The translations under genes and the position numbers were made by a program. Below the pieces are notes generated by a model, which did no database searches, was not told where the DNA came from, and saw only the letters and a list, made by a program, of their open reading frames with translations. Shown here piece after piece: positions 42,241 to 52,925 of a DNA stretch of 64,000 bases (its first letter is position 1; each line of letters begins with the position of its first letter). The stretch is taken from positions 512,619 to 576,618 of the forward strand of contig JAKMXF010000111.1 in assembly GCA_024704765.1 (NCBI GenBank), in the 5' to 3' direction. The stretch is from Oopsacas minuta. Lineage: Eukaryota > Porifera > Hexactinellida > Lyssacinosida > Leucopsacidae.

Positions 42241-44328
42241 ATGGCAGGTATTGATGTAGAGAAGCTACTCAAACATCTAAAAAAGGCATTGGATTTCCTT
42301 CAAAAAATTCCAACTTTGGCAAGTCCTCTCCATGAATGGAGCAGGAAGGAACTCATTGAGCTGTTAACCAAGGATATGGTAGACTTTGAGATGGTTGTAA
42401 AGGCTCCTATGTCTCACCTTAATGAAGGGGGGCCAGATGCTGAGCTGGTGGATAACCCCGGGTCAGCGAAAAGAGGGTTGAGACGTAGTCCTTCCAAGGC
42501 TTTCAATTTCAACAAGAGACTGTTCAAAGGTGAGCTTACGATTGAGATAGGACAGAACGGTGAGGTTATCATTAAACAAGGAGGCGGTAACACAGAAGGA
42601 ACGGGTAAGGACAAATCCCAGAAACCTCCGGAACCTGAACCTGAGGTTGATTTTGGAGAGGATGATGATCTCTATGATGATACGGCGACAGTACCGGAGG
42701 AACAGGAAAAACAGCCCGTGGTGGAGAAACCCAAGAACATTGGAGCTAAATTCGGATCATTTTTGAAGTCTAAAGCTAAAGTTCTATCTCCACTTCCTGA
42801 TCGTAAGAGAGCTGTTCACTCAGGGAAACTGTTAGTGAAGATTGGAATTCTGAATAAACTGACTACAAAGCACTGTGCTATTAAACAGGCACATCTATAC
42901 TACGGGAGTGCTGAGAACACACCATCTGAGGGTAAGATCCGTCTACAGGGCTCTAGTATAACAGAATTGGAAGGAAAGGATACGTATTCATTTGAGCTGA
43001 CTAGCTTGGACGGTGATAACTATATGTTATCTGCAGAGACCGCTGAAGACCGTGAGACTTGGATTAAACAGCTGAAAGATGCCAGGGATAATTCAGGTAA
43101 GGACAGATCAGATTCAGATTCTAAATTTATGTCCAGTCTAGAGAAATCTTCATCTGCTCCTGCTAAAGGGAAGGGGGTGTCTGCTCGTAGGATATCTGTA
43201 CCTGAACCTGAGCCTATTATAGAGGAACCAATACTGGAACCTGAACCGGAACCGGAACCTGAACCTGAACCTGAACCTGAATCATTCGACCAATCAGTAT
43301 CTGCGTTAGGTAACGCCCTGGAAGATGCTCTAGCTGACGAGGGAGAGGGCATCTGTGAGAAGAGAGGATGGTTGAAGCGAGTAGGGAACCTGTCTTCTCA
43401 TAAGGTATGGGTTGTTGTGTCAGGCCCCCAACTGACTATCTACCGAGACGAGAAGGAGCAGGACGTAAAGGAGGAATACTCAATCTATGGAGCTAGAATA
43501 TCAACAAAAGGCCCCAATATCAAGATAACCATGACTGATATCAAGAAGGGAGTAGCTCTATCTCCCATTTACAAATCAACTCTTCCGGATGCTAAATGGT
43601 TACAAGTATTCGCTAAAGCTATACAAGCAGAGGAGGACATATATGAAGAGTACATATCCCCAGAAACCTTGGTGACTGATCCATCTAGCAAGAAGGGAAT
43701 TGGTACTTCTTTCAGACAGACTATGAAAGTAGGATTCAGTATGTTCTCCCGGTCAGAGGAGGTACAAGGTAATCCCACTTATGCCGGGACCCTATGGTAC
43801 CAGGAACCAAAGGCCGCCCGGTATACACAGAACTATTTCACAGTTGTGGGGGACTTCTTGGTGCACTATCAGTCTAAAGGAGACACACAGGTCCTAGGAC
43901 GTATAAACCTCTCTAAATGTTATGGTATGTGGTTAGGCCCGTACGGAGCAATGAAGAATGTTATATGTTTATCACATGACGGAAAGAAAATCCATTATTT
44001 CTCTATATTATACCTGGATGATGTAGAAGATTGGTTGGAGGCTTTAGGTAAGAAGTTAGTCGATTCAACTTGGTGTACGCATTATGATGACGTCACTAAC
44101 CAAGAGGTAGCCCCTGGAGTAAGTGTTAAGCAGGTATATCAAGCTATATACTCACACAAAGCAGATACACCCCATGAGCTAGCTCTCGATCAGGGTGACT
44201 TAGTACATGTTAAAGAGTTCAGTGGTAATGCTTGGTTATGTGAGAAACTTGATAAAGCCATGAGACAGAGTGGTAAGGCTGGTTACGTCACAGGGTCTTA
44301 TCTAGCTGCTGCATATGCTGCTTATTGA
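42241..44328 (+). CDS. Triple-PH plus SH3 adaptor protein
   Basis: A 695-residue intronless protein. A helical N-terminus (1-55) is followed by an acidic linker. PH1 lies at about 194-284 (SGKLLVKIGIL … DRETWIKQLKDA), then a Glu-Pro repeat at about 331-348, PH2 at about 377-465 (RGWLKRVG … WLQVFAKAIQ), PH3 at about 514-607 (GTLWYQEPKAARYTQNYFTV … VEDWLEALGKKL) and a C-terminal SH3 at about 635-690 (QVYQAIYSHKADTPHELALD, then YVTGSYL). PH domains bind phosphoinositides or partners and SH3 binds proline motifs, so this is probably a membrane-cytoskeleton scaffold. The tandem-PH part recalls AFAP1 and the PH-SH3 pairing recalls SKAP proteins, but I know no family with exactly three PH and one terminal SH3. 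The Glu-Pro tract is coded by a GAACCT/GAACCG hexamer repeat at about 43230-43280. Confidence 0.82.
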   Translation: MAGIDVEKLLKHLKKALDFLQKIPTLASPLHEWSRKELIELLTKDMVDFEMVVKAPMSHLNEGGPDAELVDNPGSAKRGLRRSPSKAFNFNKRLFKGELTIEIGQNGEVIIKQGGGNTEGTGKDKSQKPPEPEPEVDFGEDDDLYDDTATVPEEQEKQPVVEKPKNIGAKFGSFLKSKAKVLSPLPDRKRAVHSGKLLVKIGILNKLTTKHCAIKQAHLYYGSAENTPSEGKIRLQGSSITELEGKDTYSFELTSLDGDNYMLSAETAEDRETWIKQLKDARDNSGKDRSDSDSKFMSSLEKSSSAPAKGKGVSARRISVPEPEPIIEEPILEPEPEPEPEPEPEPESFDQSVSALGNALEDALADEGEGICEKRGWLKRVGNLSSHKVWVVVSGPQLTIYRDEKEQDVKEEYSIYGARISTKGPNIKITMTDIKKGVALSPIYKSTLPDAKWLQVFAKAIQAEEDIYEEYISPETLVTDPSSKKGIGTSFRQTMKVGFSMFSRSEEVQGNPTYAGTLWYQEPKAARYTQNYFTVVGDFLVHYQSKGDTQVLGRINLSKCYGMWLGPYGAMKNVICLSHDGKKIHYFSILYLDDVEDWLEALGKKLVDSTWCTHYDDVTNQEVAPGVSVKQVYQAIYSHKADTPHELALDQGDLVHVKEFSGNAWLCEKLDKAMRQSGKAGYVTGSYLAAAYAAY

Positions 44329-44666
44329 GGTGTTTTATATATATCTGTATATGATAGTTATTTGTTTTATGGATTTTGAAGGAGTATACGATATTTTAGT
44401 TGTATTATTTTGTTGTATTTTATTGTTCATTGTATTATTACTGATATAATATTGTGTAACCTCAACTAACGTGATGTGATGGACTCCGAAAAATGCTATC
44501 CCGTTCGTAGAGATTCATTTCTATTGGACTTGGAATTCTGTTTCCACAAGTTCCTCATTTCCACAGGCCCGTTTGTGGAGGTTGAAATTTGACTATATGT
44601 TTGTATATTTCATTAATAGAATTATCTGAATAGAGAAATAATATAGCAAAAATATTTAACAGAGTG
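44329..44666. other. Intergenic region with family B MITE
   Basis: Short gap before ASCC3; the MITE at 44452-44600 takes up nearly half of it. Confidence 0.55.
44452..44600. mobile_element. Family B MITE upstream of ASCC3
   Basis: Left TGTGTAACCTCAACTAACG, right CCCGTTTGTGGAGGTTGAAATTTG, with an internal AAAAATGCTATCCCGTTCGTAG block shared with the other family B copies. It ends 67 bp before the ASCC3 start. Confidence 0.7.
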
Positions 44667-47600
44667 ATGAATCCAGAACTTCCCAGATACACAGAAGCTC
44701 TGAGAATATTCTCTAACCTATCAGGACACCTACCTACCGTAGATCTATCTGCTACAGATCCTGTTTCAATTGTATTGAAGAAGTTTAGAGCACGTGAGCC
44801 AAAAGTAATATTTTCTATTAATCCTATAATAATTACATTTATAGAAGTTGTGTCTAGACTGCATCAGAGAATGCAACATCTCTCCCTCCAGAGTCTGATA
44901 TCACTATACCCTGGGCTGATCTCTGCCAGATAGCTACAGAGATAGTCTCTAGTCAAAACGGGCGGAAAAAGGCTGGGGAGATCAATGATAAACTGAATGA
45001 GATATATGCTATGACTGCTAAGGTAATTTCCTTAGTGATAAAATGGTTATAATGGAATGTTACTTTCCTGAATATTTGTAGGTCATAGGAGAAGACGCTA
45101 CCCCTGAGGGTATCGAGCAGGGGTCCATATTCTTTTTTAGATTATTCTTAGACTCTAGCAGTGTAGACAAAGATAAGGGTCAGAAAATTAAAGCTATGTT
45201 CGGTCCCTTTCTCCCTACAACTGTAGGTCAGATAGCTCATTCAGTACAGAGCATTTTAAATACTACCCCCGCTCTGAAGGATATGTTATCTCCTTCTGAT
45301 TGTAATCGTACTTTATCTGAGGATATAGAAGCCCCGAGGGATAAGATAGAGGCTGTACTGAACGCTAAACCATTTGGAATAGATATTCGCTTTAATCATG
45401 TGAAACCGTGTAGTAATGACGTCACTATACTCCAAAGTGATTATACAGACGAGTTCTCTAATGTTATCTCTCATGAGGAAGGATTAGTGAATGGAGATTT
45501 TACTGTTGATACACAAGATAATAGTTCCAGATTACATGCTGATACACAAGACAAAAGTTCCAGTTACCCTCCCTTTTGGTTGCTAGACCAACTTAAGATG
45601 GTGTACCGTACATCAGAGGCTAGGGAGAAGTGTGGGACTGTTATTAACCTCCTGTCTGGCCCAGAGGGTGACGAGCTTATAGCTGATCAGCTGTTTGACT
45701 GTCTGGGGGATACTGGTATCGAACTGGTACACATTCTCTTAGAAAACAGGTTAGTAACTATCACTTATGTATCACCTGTTAATTTATGTGACGTATTAAA
45801 GATATGAGATATGTCGTGGTGCATCACCCCAACTGTTCTCTCTTGACTCAATACCAGGCCCTGCAAAGAGCAGAGGGCCTGTTATAGCTGGTTCAGTTCT
45901 CGTACAGTCACAACATGAGAAAGATTTGGCTAAAAAGCTAAGAAAAAGTAGGAGGAATGAAATGAAACAAACTGACAGAGGACTAGATGATGAAAAATTC
46001 GATCCTAAAATCCTCCGTGCTCAACGGGAGCTAGAACTTCAAGAAGCAAAGAGAAGACCTCTATTCTCAGGAGCCCCGTCTCAACATAATCTCCATCCAG
46101 CTGATCTATATCCTCATGTATTCGATGAGTTAGGCAAACTCAAAATGGTAGCTGCTAGCATAGGACAACTCAATCTGTCTCTTCCTAGCAATATCATACG
46201 TAGAGATACAATTGTGAGTAATTTGAGAGGTGTTAAATAATGGAACTAATTAGTTAATATCATTAATTTCTATAGCAACTTGAAGAGGTCCGTATTCCAG
46301 TACTAGAGGATGGAGACAAGTTTGTAGACTCATTCCCTCAAATCCGTGTTGATACTCTAGATGATCTAGCCAAGGGAGCTTTCAAGGAAGATAAGCTTAA
46401 CGTTATACAGAGTGCAGTATATGATACAGCATATAACTCTAACGAGAATCTGTTAGTTTGTGCTCCTACAGGTGCTGGTAAGACCAACATAGCTCTCCTC
46501 ACTATGCTACATACGATCAAGCATTATTGGTTCCAGGGTGAAGTTAAAGTAGAGGAATTTAAGATAGTTTATGTTGCTCCTATGAAGGCCTTGGCTGCTG
46601 AGATTGTTCGTAAAATGAGTGATAGACTCTCTCATCTGGGATTGGAGGTACGGGAGTTAACTGGAGATATACAGCTGTCTAAGACAGAGGTTAAGTCTAC
46701 TCATGTTATTGTTACTACTCCAGAGAAATGGGACGTTGTTACAAGGAAGTCTACAGGTTAGTAATTCTAGAGATTAATATTCCTGACCACATTCCCTAGC
46801 AACGAACTTTTAGAGCAAAATAATATTTATGCATCTATTATTCCAATACAGGAGATGTCTCACTTGCTCTGAGCGTAAAGCTGCTTATAATAGATGAAGT
46901 ACATTTATTACATGATGACAGAGGCCCTGTACTAGAATCACTAGTAGCTCGTACAATTAGACAAGTAGAGACATCTCAAAAGATGATTAGGATAGTTGGT
47001 CTATCCGCTACACTACCTAACTATATCGATGTAGCAATGTTCCTACAGGTTAATCCGTATACTGGGTTATTCTTCTTCGACAGTAGATTCAGGCCTGTTC
47101 CTCTATGCCAGACATTTATTGGAGTTAAAGGACACAACAAAATGCAACAACTCAAAGATATGGATTATATTTGCTACGACAAGGCACTAGCAATACTCAA
47201 GGATGGACATCAGGTATATATTTCAGCCGAATATCAATTTGTATGTGGGCTTATAGTCCAGAGGCCTAGAGGTTCCAAACTGATCCCTGTCCCAAACTTC
47301 CATATTCTGTGGACCCCTGCTGTCGTCCGTGGATCACCAAAGGGTCCATGGAGGCTGGAAACCAGTTGTTTATGCTATAATTATAGGTGATGGTATTTGT
47401 ACATGCTCGCAATGCTACGGTCAGAACAGCAGAATTCATAAAGGAACAATCTAAGAACAAAGGAGATACTCAGTACTTCAGAGCTCCTTCCAGTCCCGCC
47501 CTGGGTATAGCTGAGAAGTCAATAATGAAGTGTCACTATACTCCTCTTAAACAGCTGTTTCATGAAGGAATACTCGTGCATCACGCAGGTAGTATATTTG

Positions 47601-50600
47601 TATATATGATTACTCGCTAATATAATTATTTACATTCATCTGTAATTTTTCTCATATCTTATCGTCTAAGAATTTCCTTAACAAATAGAGTATTAATCTC
47701 ACTTAGGATTCTGTAAATTTGTGGCCTCATTTCCATTGAATAAATTTGCATATAAATAAATGTTCCTTCAAACACTACATACCAAATGTATAAGTTAATC
47801 GTTGTACTGGTTGTGTTCTTGATTGATGTGAGAGGAGATCTATGCCATAGCAGGGCTGACTGCTACTATAACGGAGAGTGTCTTAACTCCACTTGTGTGT
47901 GTGGAGATAGTTACAGAGGGCCTAATTGTGGATTTGAGATAGCTAACTGTACTCTCAGTCAAATACGTATTGATAGAAATGAATACCAAATTTGTTTAAC
48001 TATTGAGAATGCTGAGAAAGCGTGGGGACCTATCTGCAGTGACATTAATCTCTGCCAAGCAGTTAATGTACTTTGTCCGAACTGTAATTTTGTTTGTTCT
48101 TCTACTCCCGTCTGTCAGTCTGAGAGTTTCGGCTGTATAGTTGGTACTAACTCAACAGATTGTGTTATCGTTAACGGAGCTAATACAATATCTTATTTGT
48201 TATTGATAACTGCTATTATTGCTATGTTACCTATTCTTATATGAATAATTATTTATTTGTTATTGGCTGAATTTGTATTTATCATTGATTATCCTCCTGT
48301 TCCTCTAAACTATATTATTTATATATTATATGAATTCTAACACCTGTTATGACATCATGCATCATTAATAATGTTTTAACTGTCCATTTTCTCGGCTGCC
48401 TACGCTATCCCTTTCTATCCTTTTAGAGAATTCAAAATAGAAATTACTAATTGAGTTAATGCATTGCTGATTAATGAACTTTTGGTATAGATATTGAATA
48501 TTTTCTTATGATATTGTAGATATAATCTATTCCTTACTCTCTCTGTTTATAGGAATGCCTCGTAGAGATAGAACCCTCGTAGAAGATCTCTTTACACGTA
48601 AACTAGCACAAGTATTAGTATGTACAGCTACCCTAGCCTGGGGAGTTAACCTCCCTGCTCGAGCTGTTATTATCAAAGGCACACAGATATATGATGCTGA
48701 GAAGAGTGCATTTGTTGATATCGGTATATTAGATGTGCTACAAATCTTTGGAAGAGCAGGCAGACCACAATACGATAATATAGGAGAAGGCATGATTATA
48801 ACTACACACGACAAACTAAGTCATTACCTATCATTGCTTACAAGACAGAAACCTATTGAATCTCAGTTTATTGATAAGCTAGCAGATAATTTGAATGCTG
48901 AGCTAGTACTCGGCACTGTTACAACTGTAGAAGAAGCTGTACAATGGCTTAAATATACATACTTGTATGTTCGTATGCAGAAGAGTCCTCTTACGTATGG
49001 TATGAAGCTACCACTACAATCAGGGCCTGGTGAGAAATCAGCTAAACTTGATGCATTCTGTCACGAGCTAATCACTGCCGCTGCTAGTAGCCTAGATAAA
49101 ATAAAAATGATAAGATTCACAGAGAAAACTGGATTTATATATCCAACAGATTTGGGCCGTACTGCTTCGCATTATTATATTAAATTCGATACCATTGAGA
49201 TTATCGGGGAAACCATGCTACCACATTTGGATGATATGTCTCTGTTTGGACTCGTTTCAAAGGCAAAAGAGTTTGAACAAGTGAAAGTCAGAGATGAGGA
49301 AATGCCAGAACTGAAAATGCTTGAGTCCGAGTGTTGGTTACCGGTTCTCGGCGGACCAGGAAATCCCCACGGAAAAGTTAACATCTTGTTACAAGCTCAT
49401 ATTTCTAGGAAGCGAGTAGAAACATTTTCACTTATTTCAGATCTCCATTACATATCACAAAACGGAGGACGTATACTTAGGGGACTATTTGATATAGCTC
49501 TTAAGAAGGGATGGCCACGGGTCACAATGACACTCCTGGTCCTTGCTAAGTGTGTAGATTGGCAATTATGGCCATCTGACCATCCTCTCTGCCAAATGCA
49601 ATCCATGTTATCTCAGGACCTCTTCGAAAAATTGAGGACTCGTGAGGACCTCAGTTTGGAGCGCCTCGAGGAGATGGGCGAACAAGAAATAGGTCGTATG
49701 ATACATTATCAGAGGGGTGGAGCTGTTGTGAAGAAGTGTGCGAGACAATTCCCTTGTCTAAAATTGAAATCAGTCGTACAGCCAATCACTAGAACAGTTC
49801 TACGAGTGAGAGTAACGATCTTACCTAATTTTGAATGGAATGAGCGTATCCATGGCAACAGCTTGTCATGGTGGTTCTGGGTAACTGACTCAGAGAATGA
49901 TCACATGTATTACAGTGAATTTGTGTCTATTAACAAGAAACAGATCAGAACAGAAGAAGACATAGAGCTGGTATTCACTATACCTATCTTTGAACCAATT
50001 CCAGCACAGTATTTGCTATATGCAGTATCAGATATCTGGCTACATTGTGAGACCATAGAGACTCTATCTTTCAAACATTTAGTTCTCCCCGAGATTTATC
50101 CTCCACATTCAGAGCTATTGGACCTCCAGCCTTTGAAGAAGACCGCTCTTAAGAATGAGGATTACGAGTCTATTTTCACTTTCTCATATTTCAATCCTAT
50201 CCAGACTCAAGTGTTCCATTCCGTGTACCATTCCGACCAGAATATCCTCTTGGGTGCTCCCACGGGCTCCGGTAAGACTGTAATAGCAGAATTGGCAATG
50301 TTTAGAGTATTCAATCACTATCCCGGGGCTAAATGTGTGTACGTAGCGCCTCTCAAGGCATTGGTTAGAGAGAGGATGAAGGACTGGACAATACGACTTG
50401 GAAATAATCTTAGAAAGAGAGTCATTGAGTTGACAGGAGATGTAACCCCAGATATACACGCTATACAATCTGCTGACGTCATTGTAACCACCCCAGAGAA
50501 GTGGGATGGAATATCTCGGTCCTGGCAGACTCGATCTTACGTACGGTCAGTGATGCTACTTATAATCGATGAGATTCATCTCTTGGGAGAGGACAGAGGC

Positions 50601-52718
50601 CCTGTTTTAGAAGTTATAGTTTCTAGAACTAATTTTATTTCTTCTCAAACTGAATCAAAGCTGAGAATAATTGGTTTATCAACTGCTTTAGCGAATGCTA
50701 GAGATCTTGCTGAATGGCTTGGCATCAAAGCAGGCGGTCTCTTTAACTTCAAGCCTTCAGTTAGACCGGTACCATTAGAAGTACATATAGAAGGATTCCC
50801 CGGTAAGCATTACTGTCCGCGGATGGCTACTATGAATAAGCCAGCCTTCAAATCTATTCTTACACATTCTCCTCACAAGCCTGTCCTCATATTCGTGTCT
50901 TCTCGCAGACAGACACGACTAACTGCCCTGGACTTGATTGGCTTCCTGGCTCTAGAGGGCCCCAAGCAGTGGCTTAAGATGGTGGAGGATGAGAATTTAG
51001 ACTCACTGTTAAGAGAGGTACAAGATCCTAATCTGAGTCATTTCCTGTCTTTTGGTATCGGTGTACATCATGCTGGATTACATGAAAATGATAGGAAGAT
51101 AGCTGAGCAGTTATTCGTAGATCAACGTATACAAATACTAATTGCTACTTCCACGCTTGCATGGGGGGTGAACTTCCCTGCCCATCTAGTTATTGTTAAA
51201 GGGACAGAGTATTACGATGGTAAGTTGAAGAGATATATAGATTTTCCTATAACTGACGTACTGCAGATGATGGGGAGAGCTGGTCGCCCTCAGTTTGACA
51301 ACGAAGGAGTTGCAGTAATTCTCGTGCATAACATTAAGAAGGATTTCTATAAGAAATTCTTGTATGAACCTTTCCCTGTTGAGTCTAGTTTATTAGAAGT
51401 AATACCGGACCATTTGAATGCTGAGATAGTATCCGGTAGTATAAAGACGAGACAGGACTGTATAGACTATTTGACATGGACATATTTGTTCAGGAGAATA
51501 TTCCTGAATCCTTCGTATTACCATATGGAGGGTGTTGATGAGAAAAATGTGAATACATTCCTATCTAGTATTATTGGTGATGCGTTACGTAAGTTAGAAG
51601 CAGCTAGTTGTATATTTGTAGAAGATACGGGTGAGATTAGATCGCTACAATATGGGAGAGTAGCGTCCTTCTATTACTTAAAGCATGGCACTATGCGGTT
51701 ATTCAAAAACCGATTATCTGTAGAGTGTAGTTTAATAGAACTAATTAAGGTAATGTGTAATGCAGAGGAGTATGCAGAACTACCAGTTAGACACAATGAA
51801 GATATTCTAAACAAAGAGCTAGCTAGCTGTCTACCAGTACTTGTAGCAGATAATTTTGATAGTCCTCATACCAAAACTTTCTTGCTTTATCAGTCACATT
51901 TCTCACGTAGCCATCTCCCTATAGCTGACTACGTCACGGATAGGAAATCTGTCCTAGACCAGAGCTTTCGTATATTAAATGCTATGCTGGATATAGTGGC
52001 GGCTGAAAGCTTGCTAGAACAGACACTATCTACTATACACATTATACAAATGGTATCACAAGCATGTTGGGTATCTGAACCATCCTTACTAATGCTCCCT
52101 CACGTTACTATGCAGAGTTTAGAGTATTTTAAGTTTGCTAACCCTCCTACCCAGCAGCTAGTTGTTATAGAGTCTATTTCTGAGTTAATATGTGCAATGA
52201 GCAGATCTCCTGAAGTATTAGAGGAAATGTTAAGAGAACATTTCACGATCCAACAAATATTAGCTATGACCCAATTCGTTAAGAGATTGCCTAGCTTGCG
52301 AGTAGAGTTCTCTTTGAAAGTACAGCTAATTGATGATACTGTCAAACCAGTGCAGTCTAGCATTACACCGGATAGAATAACATTATTCCATTTGATACCA
52401 GGTAAGGAACATATCGTAGAGGTTAGATTACAACAGACTGAGAAGAGAGCTGGCATAAAAGGGAGTAGAGCTGATACTCCTAGATTCCCTAAACCAAAGG
52501 ATGAGGGTTGGTGGATTATTCTCGGTGAGAGCAGTGCTGGGTCTCTGATTAGTATGAAGCGTGTTACAGGTGTTAAACGAGTTAGTAATATTTCACTTGC
52601 TTTCACTTCACCCACCAAGCCAGCTCTCCATGAACTTAGACTATTCCTCATGTCAGATTCTTACATCGGTCTAGACCAGCGATTTAATATTCACGTAGAA
52701 GTTATGAAGGAATGTTAA
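44667..52718 (+). CDS. ASCC3: ASCC3 helicase of the ASC-1 / ribosome quality trigger complex
   Basis: A double-cassette Ski2-like helicase. ASCC3 splits collided ribosomes and supports ALKBH3-mediated alkylation repair. About eight exons are seen; the first are 44667-44804, 44858-45022 and 45082-45749, and the last (from about 48553) alone codes about 1388 residues. Exon 3 has MFGPF as in vertebrate ASCC3. Cassette 1 has APTGAGKT (about 46466), [19 protein letters not shown] and, across the nested-gene intron, HHAG|MPRRDR. Cassette 2 has [45 protein letters not shown] and [11 protein letters not shown]. Each cassette is followed by a Sec63-type region. This is ASCC3 rather than spliceosomal Brr2 by the cassette-2 text and the short N-terminus. 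The intron of about 966 bp (47588-48553) contains an EGF-like gene. Exon borders 4-7 are by eye. Confidence 0.93.
47265..47375. mobile_element. Degenerate hAT-like element in ASCC3 intron
   Basis: AGGTTCCAAACTGATCC on the left, GGAGGCTGGAAACCAGTTG on the right, and GTGGACCCCTGCTGTCGTC inside, the reverse complement of a block in the element at 38250-38338. It lies in the intron just before the exon starting near 47388. Confidence 0.55.
47751..47758 (+). promoter_or_regulatory. TATA-like box of nested EGF gene
   Basis: TATAAATA, 35 bp before the ATG. If used, the 5' UTR would be only a few bases. The motif is common in such AT-rich DNA, so this is tentative. Confidence 0.3.
47786..48244 (+). 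CDS. Small secreted or GPI-anchored EGF-like protein, nested in ASCC3 intron
   Basis: A 152-residue intronless protein. A signal peptide (1 to about 17; [12 protein letters not shown]) is followed by an EGF module with cysteines at 20, 26, 32, 37, 39 and 48, the classic C-x5-C-x5-C-x4-C-x-C-x8-C spacing. A second cysteine-rich segment (about 54-125, eight or more Cys) follows with two or three N-glycosylation sequons. The protein ends in a hydrophobic tail (about 134-152) with no cytosolic residues, as in GPI-anchor signals. Likely a cell-surface or adhesion-related peptide. Its partner is unknown and I recognise no named family. It lies on the same strand inside an ASCC3 intron, so it must either have its own promoter or be an alternative terminal exon. 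Confidence 0.72.
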   Translation: MYKLIVVLVVFLIDVRGDLCHSRADCYYNGECLNSTCVCGDSYRGPNCGFEIANCTLSQIRIDRNEYQICLTIENAEKAWGPICSDINLCQAVNVLCPNCNFVCSSTPVCQSESFGCIVGTNSTDCVIVNGANTISYLLLITAIIAMLPILI

Positions 52719-52925
52719 AGTTTTAAACTATCACACAACTTCAAGGTATAATATAATTACATAGCTGAGTAGGAAACAATTTGTATGTAGGGTTTGATAT
52801 ATAAAATGTGAAGTTATCTAAAACAAAGTTTTGCCTGTTTGTATGTAGAAGGTTGAATTTTTTGTGGGAAAAATGATCTTTCAATCGACACTTTTAACCT
52901 CTATTTATAGTTCTCAATAATAGCA

